Below, piece by piece: positions 5,401-11,222 of a DNA stretch of 11,290 nucleotides. How positions within the stretch are numbered: position 1 is the first letter of the stretch; the number at the start of each line of letters is the position of its first letter. A program made the position numbers and the translations under genes. Source of the stretch: Phycisphaerales bacterium (GTDB lineage Bacteria; Planctomycetota; Phycisphaerae; SM23-33); assembly GCA_003171235.1 (NCBI GenBank), contig PMYM01000072.1, positions 5,886-17,175 of the forward strand, read 5' to 3'. Below the pieces are notes generated by a model. That model saw only the letters and a list, made by a program, of their open reading frames with translations, made no database searches and was not told the DNA's origin.

Positions 5401-7279
5401 CCGGCAGCAGGAAGGTATTCTCCAGCATCTGCCGGTAGGCCTTGCGCTGCTGTGGGTCGGCCCGCACCACCGGCACCTCATTGCCGGAGACGATGCCGCG
5501 CACCACCTCGCCGATGTCCTGGCTGGCCGTGGGGTTGCCCAGGATGTCGTACTCCAGGCCCGGGGTGGGCTGGTGGCCGGTCATGCCCGTGGTCCGGTTG
5601 TCCAGGATGATGAAGGTGATGTCCTGGCCGAGCTTTAGGGCCTGGCTGATGGCGATCTGCCCGGAATGGAAGAAGGTCGAATCCCCCATGAACACCACCT
5701 GCTTGTTGGTGATGAAGGGGTCGATGCCGCTGCCGGTGCCGCCGCCCAGCCCCATGCCGCTGTAGTTGTGCATGAGCGAGGCCGTGGGCGGGAACATCAA
5801 CATGGTGTAGCAGCCGGTGTCGCCGTGGAAAACCAGGTCCACAGGCCCCTGGCCGTGGAAGCGGCGCATGTAGGACGCGTCCAGGAACTTCTTCTGGATT
5901 TCCAGGCAGACGTCGGATGAGTCGCGGTGCGGGCAGCCGGGGCAGAAGGTGGGATAGCGCAGGGGCAGGCGCCCCACGTCGGTCTGCTCGGTGGCGTCGA
6001 TGGTCTCGACCTCGCGGTCCCAGGCGGAACTAAGTGGCACGAGCATCTTGCCCGTGTCTGCTGGTCCGGCCGTGTCGCGGGCATCCCGCTCGCGCGCCGC
6101 GGGCGAGACGCCTGTGCTACCAATTTGGGCCTGCTGGCCATGCACCAGTTTGAGCAGCGGGACCAGGCGGGAAATCAGGATCGAAGGGTGCAGGCCGCGC
6201 TGGGCCGGTATACCCTTGAGGCCGTTGGGGAACTGCTTGCCCCACAGCTCCGCCTGCCCGGCCGGCTGGCCGGACTGGCGGTCCTTGAGTATGATCTCGT
6301 TGACTTGCTCCTCGATGAACGCCCGCCGTTCCTCGACCACGATGATCTGGCGGCACTGGCCGGCCAACTGGCGCACCAGCGACGGGTCCACCGGATAGGT
6401 CATGCCCAGCTTGAGGATGGGGTATTGCCCCAGCACCCCCAGTTCAAACATCGCCTGCACCAGGTAGCCGTGGGCCAGGCCGCTGGTGATGAATCCCAGC
6501 GGGCGAGGATCCTTGGCGGGGTAATCGATGCGGTTGAGCCCCAGCCGCGCGGCGGCGGCCATGGCCCGCTCGAAGCGGGCAGGAAACGACTCTTCCTGCC
6601 AGACCGTTCGGGGCGGCAGCAGCACCCGCTTGTCCAGGTTCTGCAGGGCCGTCTCCAGCGACAGCTTCTGCCGGGTGTTGAAGGCGGGGTACTGGTTGGG
6701 CTTGCACAGGACCGACCCGCCGCCATCGGCCAGGTTGGTCGTCAGCACCATGCCCATGTACAGTTCGGCCGCAGCGGAGATCTTGAAGCACAGGTCGACG
6801 TAGTCCTTGATCTCCTGTGGGTTGGCCGGCTCGATGACCGGGATGAACAGGTGCTTGGAGATGAAGCGGCTATCGGCGGGCACCTGGGTGGAGTCGCACC
6901 AGGGGTCGTCGCCGTAAATGACGATGGCGCCGCCCTGGGGGTGTGCCCCGGAAAGGTTGGCCAGGGCCAGGCCGTCGGCCGCCACGTGCACGCCCACGGA
7001 CTTCATGGCGATGATGCCGCGGCAGGCGGCCATCTGCGAGCCGTTGAGCATGGCGGCGGCCAGGGCCTCGTTGTTGGACATCACCGCCCGGATGCCCTTC
7101 TCGTTAAGCAGATCGCGCAACAGAGTCATGCTGTCGAAAAACCCGGCGATGGGCGAGCCGGGGTAGCCCGACAGCAGGTGCACGCCGCCCTCGGCCTCCA
7201 GGGCGCCCTTGAGCAGCAACTCAGACCCGGTGAAGACCTCCTGGCCTTCGCCGGTCAGAAATCGCGGGTCAACTTTCAT
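2456..7279 (-). CDS. Fused indolepyruvate-type 2-oxoacid:ferredoxin oxidoreductase (IorA-IorB) with C-terminal GltD-like NAD(P)H oxidoreductase
   Basis: This 1607-aa protein joins three modules. Residues 1-385 are the IorA pyrimidine/transketolase-like part (GYPGSPIAGFF; VEERRAFIEEQ). Residues 440-650 are the TPP domain, with CPGC (446-449), GDTGCYT (486) and GDS(532)...LDN(561) followed by TTGMTGHQPTPG. A ferredoxin-like segment has Cys 672, 675, 678, 684 and 705, 711, 717. IorB follows from about 755 (AGVGGMGI, KKGLAIRNGGVNSQVVYN), then a helical region to about 1100. The C-terminus is GltD-like: Fe-S Cys 1182, 1185, 1190, 1195, 1234, 1238, 1242; FAD loop GSGPAG (1287-1292); NAD(P) loop GGGETG (1426-1431); and AGDTAVGPSQ near the end. 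The family decarboxylates aryl 2-oxoacids to acyl-CoA and reduces ferredoxin; the added module could pass electrons to or from NAD(P)H. ATG 7279 is preferred over an upstream TTG at 7324. Residues 388-416 are encoded by an inserted repeat. Substrate choice is inferred from similarity. Confidence 0.9.
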   Translation of the reverse strand: MKVDPRFLTGEGQEVFTGSELLLKGALEAEGGVHLLSGYPGSPIAGFFDSMTLLRDLLNEKGIRAVMSNNEALAAAMLNGSQMAACRGIIAMKSVGVHVAADGLALANLSGAHPQGGAIVIYGDDPWCDSTQVPADSRFISKHLFIPVIEPANPQEIKDYVDLCFKISAAAELYMGMVLTTNLADGGGSVLCKPNQYPAFNTRQKLSLETALQNLDKRVLLPPRTVWQEESFPARFERAMAAAARLGLNRIDYPAKDPRPLGFITSGLAHGYLVQAMFELGVLGQYPILKLGMTYPVDPSLVRQLAGQCRQIIVVEERRAFIEEQVNEIILKDRQSGQPAGQAELWGKQFPNGLKGIPAQRGLHPSILISRLVPLLKLVHGQQAQIGSTGVSPAARERDARDTAGPADTGKMLVPLSSAWDREVETIDATEQTDVGRLPLRYPTFCPGCPHRDSSDVCLEIQKKFLDASYMRRFHGQGPVDLVFHGDTGCYTMLMFPPTASLMHNYSGMGLGGGTGSGIDPFITNKQVVFMGDSTFFHSGQIAISQALKLGQDITFIILDNRTTGMTGHQPTPGLEYDILGNPTASQDIGEVVRGIVSGNEVPVVRADPQQRKAYRQMLENTFLLPGLKVVIADKECGITRTRRRRRLERAQARRQGFLKTWQHMNVNVEACTFCLACAEATVCPGLRHVATDYGPKIDTDITWCVDDGACERIGACNAFEQVVIHRKQPPRSRLPELGLDDIPEPQQRPAGDMWRCYLAGVGGMGIGVATSILVRAGHKEGYSVLFLDKKGLAIRNGGVNSQVVYNITNQPVTAIIPFGKADLLIGVDVLEAARAMDPANRTRIASRERTAAVINTDKIATTTGLMGLEDFSVEALAAIVRDNTRQEDFLARDISRICEKYLGSKLYANIMMLGFAFQKGLIPVSKHSIAWAIKDTIATDHRKNLYAFNMGRKLMVQQDLFQGPPVRSDWRDVLEDKCRFAARRYGKGRLVEGFRQLALETVEQASGLDEPLKRDLVVRLYDCLRWGGLEYARRYAQDVLAIHARDDDDAGYAATRAVIPVLAGAMLIPDPFFLAEISTAPEKYARDREKYNVNPANGDRISYRHCWHFRSGPQTRQYDLTLPDWTLKLLKRLRFARKLLPGLCREQREFLADYRRLLGGFAYSSREEYQRQLEQLASPRCMHCLNPRCQEQGCPLGSDIPAWVNLAYHHRWDEACKLLHQANNFPEFTAAICPAPCRLACKQSANERPVNIRQLELEIVERGFAAGTLQPQKPSRTSGRKVAVIGSGPAGLAAAQQLARAGHQVTVFEKDPAPGGLLRYGVPHFRLDKALIDRRVAQLQAEGVSFACGKTLGKDIEAAQLRRQFDAVLIATGSAQPRDLNLPGRNLPGVHLALDYLRRHNLAASSGGPAPAELDARGKTVVVLGGGETGQDCVDFALAGGAREVYQLEILPQDRLAAPAGHASEPPAPSPDGAGKSAPVHKRYSVATQAFCGDNGHLTRLRAVEVAWRQQAGRPAMTQKPGAEFELKADMALLALGYEPKADPVVLEQFGLQADARGRIAADDFATAQAGVFVAGDTAVGPSQVARAIQTGRRAAERIDRYLRSL
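6034..6120. repeat. Palindromic repeat inserted in frame within the oxidoreductase gene
   Basis: The terminal arms 6034-6058 and 6096-6120 are imperfect inverted complements (18 of 25 positions, most mismatches being transitions that still allow G-U pairing in RNA). A central GCGGG-CAT-CCCGC hairpin lies at 6077-6089. Read on the - strand, the element begins GTAGCACAGGCGTCTCGCCC and is translated as STGVSPAARERDARD...TGKMLVPL (protein residues 388-416). From memory, this nucleotide and peptide pattern is a common dispersed repeat in planctomycete-type genomes; that recollection was not checked. It falls in the linker between the IorA transketolase-like and TPP domains and keeps the frame open. 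Confidence 0.7.
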
Positions 7280-7288
7280 ACACCAACG

Positions 7289-7294
7289 ATTGTA
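7289..7294 (-). promoter_or_regulatory. Candidate -10 box for the fused oxidoreductase gene
   Basis: TACAAT reads on the - strand from 7294 to 7289, with 9 nt (CGTTGGTGT) between it and the ATG at 7279. No good -35 box is visible at 16-18 nt. If it is active, the mRNA would be leaderless or nearly so, which also argues against the upstream TTG start at 7324. Confidence 0.35.
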
Positions 7295-7358
7295 CGGCAA
7301 TGCCCGGCGGGGCGGAAAGGGCAAGCTCTAAATCTAGGCGGTAAACTGCCGACACCCC

Positions 7359-7526
7359 CTAGCCAGGAGTCGGTAGCCAGTAGCCGGTGGCCAGGAGCCA
7401 GGAGCCAGTTCAGGGAAGGTAAAGCTGAAAGCTAAAAGCTGAAAGCTGAAACTCGGAAGGGGAGGTTCCCAATTTCTATTTCCGTTTTCAGCTTTTAGCT
7501 TTTTGAACTCCTGGCTACTGGCTACC
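7359..7526. repeat. AGCTGAAA-type palindromic repeat, copy A
   Basis: This copy fills the spacer between the divergent oxidoreductase and larA genes. The outer arms are iterations of (C)CAGGAGCC/TAGCCAGTAG on the left and CTGGCTACTGGCTACCT on the right. The inner arms are tandem AAAGCTG units (about 7431-7451) answered by TTTTCAGCTTTTAGCT (7485-7500). The core at 7454-7482 matches the reverse complement of 11181-11209 in 26 of 29 positions. The nested symmetry and recurrence suggest a mobilised, non-coding palindromic element. Confidence 0.85.
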
Positions 7527-7555
7527 TCTGCCTTCCTTTGGGCTGCCTGCGTTGC

Positions 7556-7561
7556 GATAAT
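7556..7561 (+). promoter_or_regulatory. Candidate -10 box for larA
   Basis: GATAAT (5 of 6 to consensus) ends 6 nt before the ATG at 7568. Transcription from it would begin at or next to the start codon, giving a leaderless mRNA. The -35 region is unconvincing. The only ribosome-site-like sequence is GGCGG directly before the ATG, which is too close to serve. Confidence 0.35.
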
Positions 7562-7567
7562 GGCGGC

Positions 7568-8869
7568 ATGAAGACAGTTTCCTTGCTGTACGGCAAGACC
7601 GGGGCACAACTGACCCTGCCCGACCGGACGGTGGTGCTTGCGGGCTCTCATCCGCCGGCCCTGGCCAACGCCCATCAGGCCGTGCTGGCCGCCCTGGCCA
7701 AGCCCATCGCTTCCGAGCCCCTGGCGGCCCTCGTGGCCCGTAAGCGGCCGCGGACCGTCGCCATCACCATCTCCGACATCACCCGCCCGGTGCCCAACCG
7801 CCAGTTCCTGCCGGCCATTCTCCAGACTTTGAATGCCGCCGGCGTTTCCGACGCCCAGGTGGTGGTCATCATCGGCACAGGGCTCCACCGGCCAAGCACG
7901 GCCGAAGAACGCCGCATCCTTTTGGGGGATGACCTGCTGGAGCGGCTGGAGACAATCGACCACGCCGCCGATCGGCCCGAGACGCTGGTGAAGGTCTGCG
8001 ACGACCCGCCGGTGAGCCTCAACCGCCGCTTTGCCCAGGCCGACTTCCGCATTGTCACCGGCTACATCGAGCCGCACTTCATGGCCGGTTTCTCCGGCGG
8101 GCGCAAAGGCGTCTGCCCGGCCCTGGTGGACCTGGCGACGGTGCAGCGTTTCCACGGCTACGCCACACTGGCCGACCCCCGGGCCGACAACGGCGTGCTG
8201 GAGGGCAACCCATGCCACCAGATCGCCCTGGCCGTGGCCAAGGCGGTGGGGGTGGACTTCCTCTTCAACGTGGCCATCACGGCCGACCGGCAGATCGCCG
8301 GCATCTACTGCGGCGAGCTGGAGCAGGCCCACCTGGCCGGGTGCCGCGACGTGGCCGGCTGGACGACCGCCGCCATCGACGGCCCGTTCGACCTGGTGGT
8401 CACCAACGGCGGGGGCTTTCCCCTCGACCAGACCTTCTACCAGACCTCCAAGGGCATGTGCACCGCCATGCCCGCCCTGGGGCCGGGGAGCACGCTGCTG
8501 GTGCTGTCGCACTGTGGCGAGGGGTTAGGTTCAGCCGCCTTCGCCAAGTTGCTGCTGGATTACGACAACGACTGGCGGCGATTCCTGGCCGACATCGCCG
8601 CCAGCGGCGTCACCTTGCTTGACCAGTGGGAACTGCAGATGCAGGCGCGGGTGCTGGAGCGGATCGGCCTGGAGAAGCTACTTTTTGCCAGCGACGGCAT
8701 TCCCCTGGATACCCAGCGGCACATCGCCGTGACTCCCTGCGACGGCCCCGGCCCGGCCGTCGCCCGCGCCCAACGGGCCATCGACCAGTACCTCTCGCAA
8801 CACCCCAACGCAACCGTTGCGACCATCCCCGACGGGCCGTACACAATGCTGCAAGCGAAGAAGGCTTAA
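7568..8869 (+). CDS. larA: Nickel-pincer-dependent 2-hydroxyacid racemase (LarA family)
   Basis: LarA enzymes racemise or epimerise 2-hydroxyacids using a nickel pincer nucleotide covalently held by a lysine. The 433-aa protein has the normal length, and I can place every key residue known from Lactobacillus LarA. Arg 73 is in SDITRPVP, His 107 in GTGLHRPS, His 170 in YIEPHFMAGFSGG, and Lys 180 (cofactor attachment) in GGRKGVCPA. His 196 is in RFHGYA, Gln 288 and Lys 295 are in PLDQTFYQTSKGM, and Trp 354 is in LDQWELQ. This supports an active enzyme. The superfamily also includes malate, phenyllactate and other hydroxyacid racemases, so lactate is not certain. The cofactor genes larB, larC and larE are not in the window. 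ATG 7568 is chosen over an upstream in-frame start at 7538, which lies next to the repeat and lacks homology. It is divergent from the oxidoreductase gene and converges on lpxI. Confidence 0.9.
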   Translation: MKTVSLLYGKTGAQLTLPDRTVVLAGSHPPALANAHQAVLAALAKPIASEPLAALVARKRPRTVAITISDITRPVPNRQFLPAILQTLNAAGVSDAQVVVIIGTGLHRPSTAEERRILLGDDLLERLETIDHAADRPETLVKVCDDPPVSLNRRFAQADFRIVTGYIEPHFMAGFSGGRKGVCPALVDLATVQRFHGYATLADPRADNGVLEGNPCHQIALAVAKAVGVDFLFNVAITADRQIAGIYCGELEQAHLAGCRDVAGWTTAAIDGPFDLVVTNGGGFPLDQTFYQTSKGMCTAMPALGPGSTLLVLSHCGEGLGSAAFAKLLLDYDNDWRRFLADIAASGVTLLDQWELQMQARVLERIGLEKLLFASDGIPLDTQRHIAVTPCDGPGPAVARAQRAIDQYLSQHPNATVATIPDGPYTMLQAKKA

Positions 8870-8893
8870 CGCAGGGAAGCAGGAAAAAGAAAG

Positions 8894-9048
8894 GATTTCA
8901 ACGCAGAGGACGCAGAGGATCGCTGAGTTAAAGACAGAAGAAAGAAGAGGAACCTAAACGGTTCTTCTTAACGCCTTTCTTTATTCCGTCTTCGCATTGC
9001 TTTGTTTCTTTTGACTCTGCGCCCCTCTGCGTCCTCTGCGTTGAAATC
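8894..9048. repeat. Perfect 25-bp inverted repeat of GCAGAGGAC units between convergent genes
   Basis: The left arm at 8894-8918 (GATTTCAACGCAGAGGACGC then AGAGG) is exactly complementary to 9024-9048. Each arm contains two GCAGAG units. Inside lies a smaller hairpin, GAACC-TAAAC-GGTTC (8950-8964), in purine/pyrimidine-rich sequence. It occupies most of the 198-bp gap between the end of larA (8869) and the end of lpxI (9068), so it may stop transcription from both sides. CTCTGCGTCCTCTGCG-type repeats are, from memory, widespread in several bacterial phyla. Confidence 0.85.
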
Positions 9049-9067
9049 TTCTTCTTTGCTTCTTCTT

Positions 9068-9910
9068 TTACGCTTTCACCCCGTAGACGGCGATGCCGAG
9101 CTGGTCGGCCAGGGCCAGGGTCTTTGGCTTATCGAGGATGATGACGGCGCCGGCCTGGAGAACCAGGCAGGCGGCCCGGGCGGCCTTTAGGGCCTGAAGG
9201 GTTTCGGGGCCGACGCAGGGCACGTCGAAGCGCACGTCCTGGCGGGGGCGGGCGACCTTAACAAGCGTCCAGCCGCCGGAGCGGCAAAGTTCGCCCGCCC
9301 GGCGAATCATGCGGTCGGTGCCCTCGATGGCCTCCACGGCGATGATGTCCCGTTCCTTGACGGCGATGGACTGGCCGATGTCCAGCTCGGCTGAGCTGCG
9401 GGCGATGCGAAAGCCAAACTCGATGTCGGCCTCCAGGCCGCGCGGCAGGGGAGTGGCGGTCATCAGGCCCTCGTCGGCCAGGTGCTCGGCGCAGTATTGG
9501 ATGCTGGACATGAGCTGTATCCCTTCGCGCCCCAACTCGTCGGCCAGGGCAGTCAGCACGGTGTTGTCGCGCTTGTCGTAGCGCAGGCGATGGTACCACA
9601 GGCGGATGGCCCGCAGGTCGGGCAGGTACCGCACCAGTCGCCAGGGGGTGTAGATCTCGGCCTTTCGCACCCCGCCGGCCAGTATGGCCTGCGAAGCCCC
9701 CCAGCCGCGAAGCAGGCGAATCCACCGGCCCGGACGCACCACGCCCGCCCAGGCGAACTTTTCGGCCAGTTCGCGCAGGGCCGGGTCGGCCTGGCCGCGC
9801 AGACCCACCACGACCAGCCGCCGCCCGGCAGACCGCGCCCCGCGGGCGATCAGCAAAGGCAGCGCGCCGTTGCCGGCAATGAGCCCTAGAGGTTGTTGTT
9901 CATTTGCCAA
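9068..9910 (-). CDS. lpxI: UDP-2,3-diacylglucosamine pyrophosphatase LpxI
   Basis: LpxI hydrolyses UDP-2,3-diacylglucosamine to lipid X and UMP, the lipid A step carried out by LpxH in E. coli, in the cytoplasm or at the inner membrane face. The 280-aa length is typical. The N-terminus has LGLIAGNGALPLLIARGARS, then AILAGGVRKAEIY and a YDKRDNTVLTAL stretch. The C-terminal catalytic domain shows AVEAIEGTDRMIRR (193-204) and VKVARPRQDVRFDVPCVG, in which Asp 225 matches the catalytic Asp described for Caulobacter LpxI. The start is TTG at 9910. The only nearby ATG (9903) is out of frame, and upstream in-frame codons reach a TAG without ATG or GTG. No strong Shine-Dalgarno site is present. It lies downstream of lpxD on the same strand, separated by 101 bp that include a repeat, and probably continues the same pathway. 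Confidence 0.93.
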   Translation of the reverse strand: MANEQQPLGLIAGNGALPLLIARGARSAGRRLVVVGLRGQADPALRELAEKFAWAGVVRPGRWIRLLRGWGASQAILAGGVRKAEIYTPWRLVRYLPDLRAIRLWYHRLRYDKRDNTVLTALADELGREGIQLMSSIQYCAEHLADEGLMTATPLPRGLEADIEFGFRIARSSAELDIGQSIAVKERDIIAVEAIEGTDRMIRRAGELCRSGGWTLVKVARPRQDVRFDVPCVGPETLQALKAARAACLVLQAGAVIILDKPKTLALADQLGIAVYGVKA

Positions 9911-9949
9911 AGTTGAATCTGCCAGGAACGGAAAGTCCTAAGTGCCGTC

Positions 9950-10034
9950 AAAGCTGAAAGCTGAAAGCTGAAATCGGAGACGTATTCGGTTTTTCTTTCA
10001 GCTTTCAGCTTTCAGCTTTTAGCTTTCAGCTTTT
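9950..10034. repeat. AGCTGAAA-type palindromic repeat, copy B, overlapping the end of lpxD
   Basis: The left arm 9950-9973 is three AAAGCTG heptads plus AAA. The right arm 9996-10019 is its perfect 24-bp complement across a 22-nt loop, and the heptad pattern continues to 10034. The right arm runs into lpxD: the stop codon at 10014-10012 and the six codons before it are repeat sequence. Its core differs from copies A and C, so only the heptad arms are shared. The hairpin would form in the lpxD mRNA immediately at the stop codon and could attenuate read-through into lpxI. Confidence 0.88.
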
Positions 10035-11067
10035 CCCTAAGCTCCGCCACCTCCTCCTGAAGCTTCTTGAGTTGCCGTCGCATCTCCGGCAGTTGGGGCA
10101 GGATGGCCAGGGCGCGCATGGCCTGGTTCAGGGGAATGGCCGGGGCGCCGCCCACCTCCTGCCCGGCGGGCACGTCGCTCATGACGCCGCTCTTGGCCGC
10201 CACCTTGGCCGCCTTGCCCACGTGAATGTGGTTGGACACGCCGCTTTGGGCCCCGAAGGCCACGTAGTCGCCCACACTCACCGAGCCGGCGATGCCCGCC
10301 TGGGCCGAAAACAGGCAACCCTTGCCCACCGTGCTGCCGTGGCCGATGACCACGCCGTTGGAGAACTTGGTGCCGGGCCCGATCACGGTGGGCCCCATGG
10401 TCGCCCGGTCCACGCAGCAGCAGGCGCCCATCTCCACGTCGTCGCCGATCTCCACCCATCCGACGGGGGGAATCTTCTCGTGCTTGCCGCCGTGGGTGGA
10501 GTAGCCAAAGCCGTCCTGGCCGATGACGCACCCGCCGTGCAGGATGACGCGATTGCCCAGGCGGCTGTCGTCGTAGATGACCACGTTGGGATACAGGATG
10601 CAGTCCTCCCCGACGCGGCTGTCGGGGCCGATGAACACGCCGGGATAGATGACCGTCCCCGGGCCGATGTCGCAGCCGGCGCAGATGGTGACGCCCTGCG
10701 CGATGCTGACATTGAGGTTCAGGCGGGCCGAGGGGTCGATGCGGGCGGCGGGGTCGATGCCGCTGAAGGGATGCTTGCGGAAGCCGTACAGCAGCACCAT
10801 GGCCTGGCGGTAGGCGAAGTAGGGGTCCTGGCAGCGGATGAGGCTCTCTCCGGGGCCATGGTAGTCCTGACCGACGATGACGGCGGCGGCCTTGCTGGCG
10901 GCCATGAAGCTGCGGTAGCGGGGGTTGGCCAGGAAGGCGACCTGGTCGGGTTGGGCGTCGGCCAGGCGATGGGCCCCGCGCACGACACGGGCGCCGTCGC
11001 CGGTAAGCTGCCCGCCCAGTTCCCTGGCCAGTTGTTCCAGCGTAATCTCGCGAATCGGCTTGGTCAT
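10012..11067 (-). CDS. lpxD: UDP-3-O-acylglucosamine N-acyltransferase LpxD
   Basis: LpxD transfers a 3-hydroxyacyl chain from acyl carrier protein to the amine of UDP-3-O-acylglucosamine, the third step of lipid A synthesis. The 351-aa protein has the expected layout: an N-terminal uridine-binding domain (1-100; LADAQPDQVAFLANPRY), then a left-handed beta helix of hexapeptide repeats (about 103-300; IDPSARL, IAQGVTI, IGPGTVI, VGEDCIL), then a C-terminal charged coiled coil (about 325-347). GFGYSTHGGKHEKIPPVGWV and VDRATMGPTVIGPGTKFSN are family motifs. His 243 in VVIGHGST is the expected catalytic base. The last residues, KLKAKS, and the TGA stop are encoded by repeat copy B. A promoter-like TTGACG-17-TACCTT ends 6 nt before the ATG, with no Shine-Dalgarno site. 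lpxI follows on the same strand. Confidence 0.96.
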   Translation of the reverse strand: MTKPIREITLEQLARELGGQLTGDGARVVRGAHRLADAQPDQVAFLANPRYRSFMAASKAAAVIVGQDYHGPGESLIRCQDPYFAYRQAMVLLYGFRKHPFSGIDPAARIDPSARLNLNVSIAQGVTICAGCDIGPGTVIYPGVFIGPDSRVGEDCILYPNVVIYDDSRLGNRVILHGGCVIGQDGFGYSTHGGKHEKIPPVGWVEIGDDVEMGACCCVDRATMGPTVIGPGTKFSNGVVIGHGSTVGKGCLFSAQAGIAGSVSVGDYVAFGAQSGVSNHIHVGKAAKVAAKSGVMSDVPAGQEVGGAPAIPLNQAMRALAILPQLPEMRRQLKKLQEEVAELREKLKAKS

Positions 11068-11073
11068 GCAGGC

Positions 11074-11102
11074 AAGGTAATCGCCTCGACTGTGCGCGTC
11101 AA
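11074..11102 (-). promoter_or_regulatory. Candidate promoter for lpxD
   Basis: On the - strand TTGACG (11102-11097, 5 of 6 to consensus) is followed after exactly 17 nt by TACCTT (11079-11074). Six nt later comes the ATG at 11067. The -10 match is only moderate. The spacing implies a transcript that starts at or beside the start codon, consistent with the missing ribosome site. Confidence 0.45.
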
Positions 11103-11114
11103 GGCGTGGAACGA

Positions 11115-11222
11115 GTAGCCGGAAGTTAGGAGCCAGTAGCCAGAAGAGCTCAAAAAACTAAAAGCTGAAAACTGAAAGCTGAAATAGGAATTGGGAAACT
11201 CCCTTTCCGTATTTCAGGCTTA
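11115..11222. repeat. AGCTGAAA-type palindromic repeat, copy C (inverted relative to copy A)
   Basis: It contains GTAGCC and AGGAGCCAGTAGCC outer-arm units (11115-11142), then TAAAAGCTGAAAACTGAAAG (11159-11178) as the inner arm. A core at 11181-11209 matches copy A's core in 26 of 29 positions on the opposite strand. The right-hand arm is short (TTTCAGGCTTAG), so this copy looks truncated. It lies upstream of lpxD. Confidence 0.82.

Noticed and set aside
2720..5638. 972-residue open frame on the + strand
   Set aside because: It lies wholly antisense to the oxidoreductase gene, whose - strand frame carries clear TPP, Fe-S, FAD and NAD(P) motifs. The + frame is low-complexity Gly/Ala/Val/His-rich, as expected from the mirror frame of high-GC coding DNA.
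5927..7435. 502-residue open frame on the + strand
   Set aside because: It is antisense to the IorA part, has no recognisable motif, and runs on into a repeat-filled spacer.
7334..8512. 392-residue open frame on the - strand over larA
   Set aside because: It is antisense to larA, whose catalytic residues are all identifiable, and it extends into repeat copy A.
7359..10034. CRISPR array suggested by heptad repeats
   Set aside because: The units are tandem 7-mers in inverted arms, without regular spacers or repeats of 24-40 bp, and no cas gene is present.
10072..11118. 348-residue open frame on the + strand over lpxD
   Set aside because: It mirrors lpxD. The - strand frame has an unmistakable hexapeptide-repeat structure.
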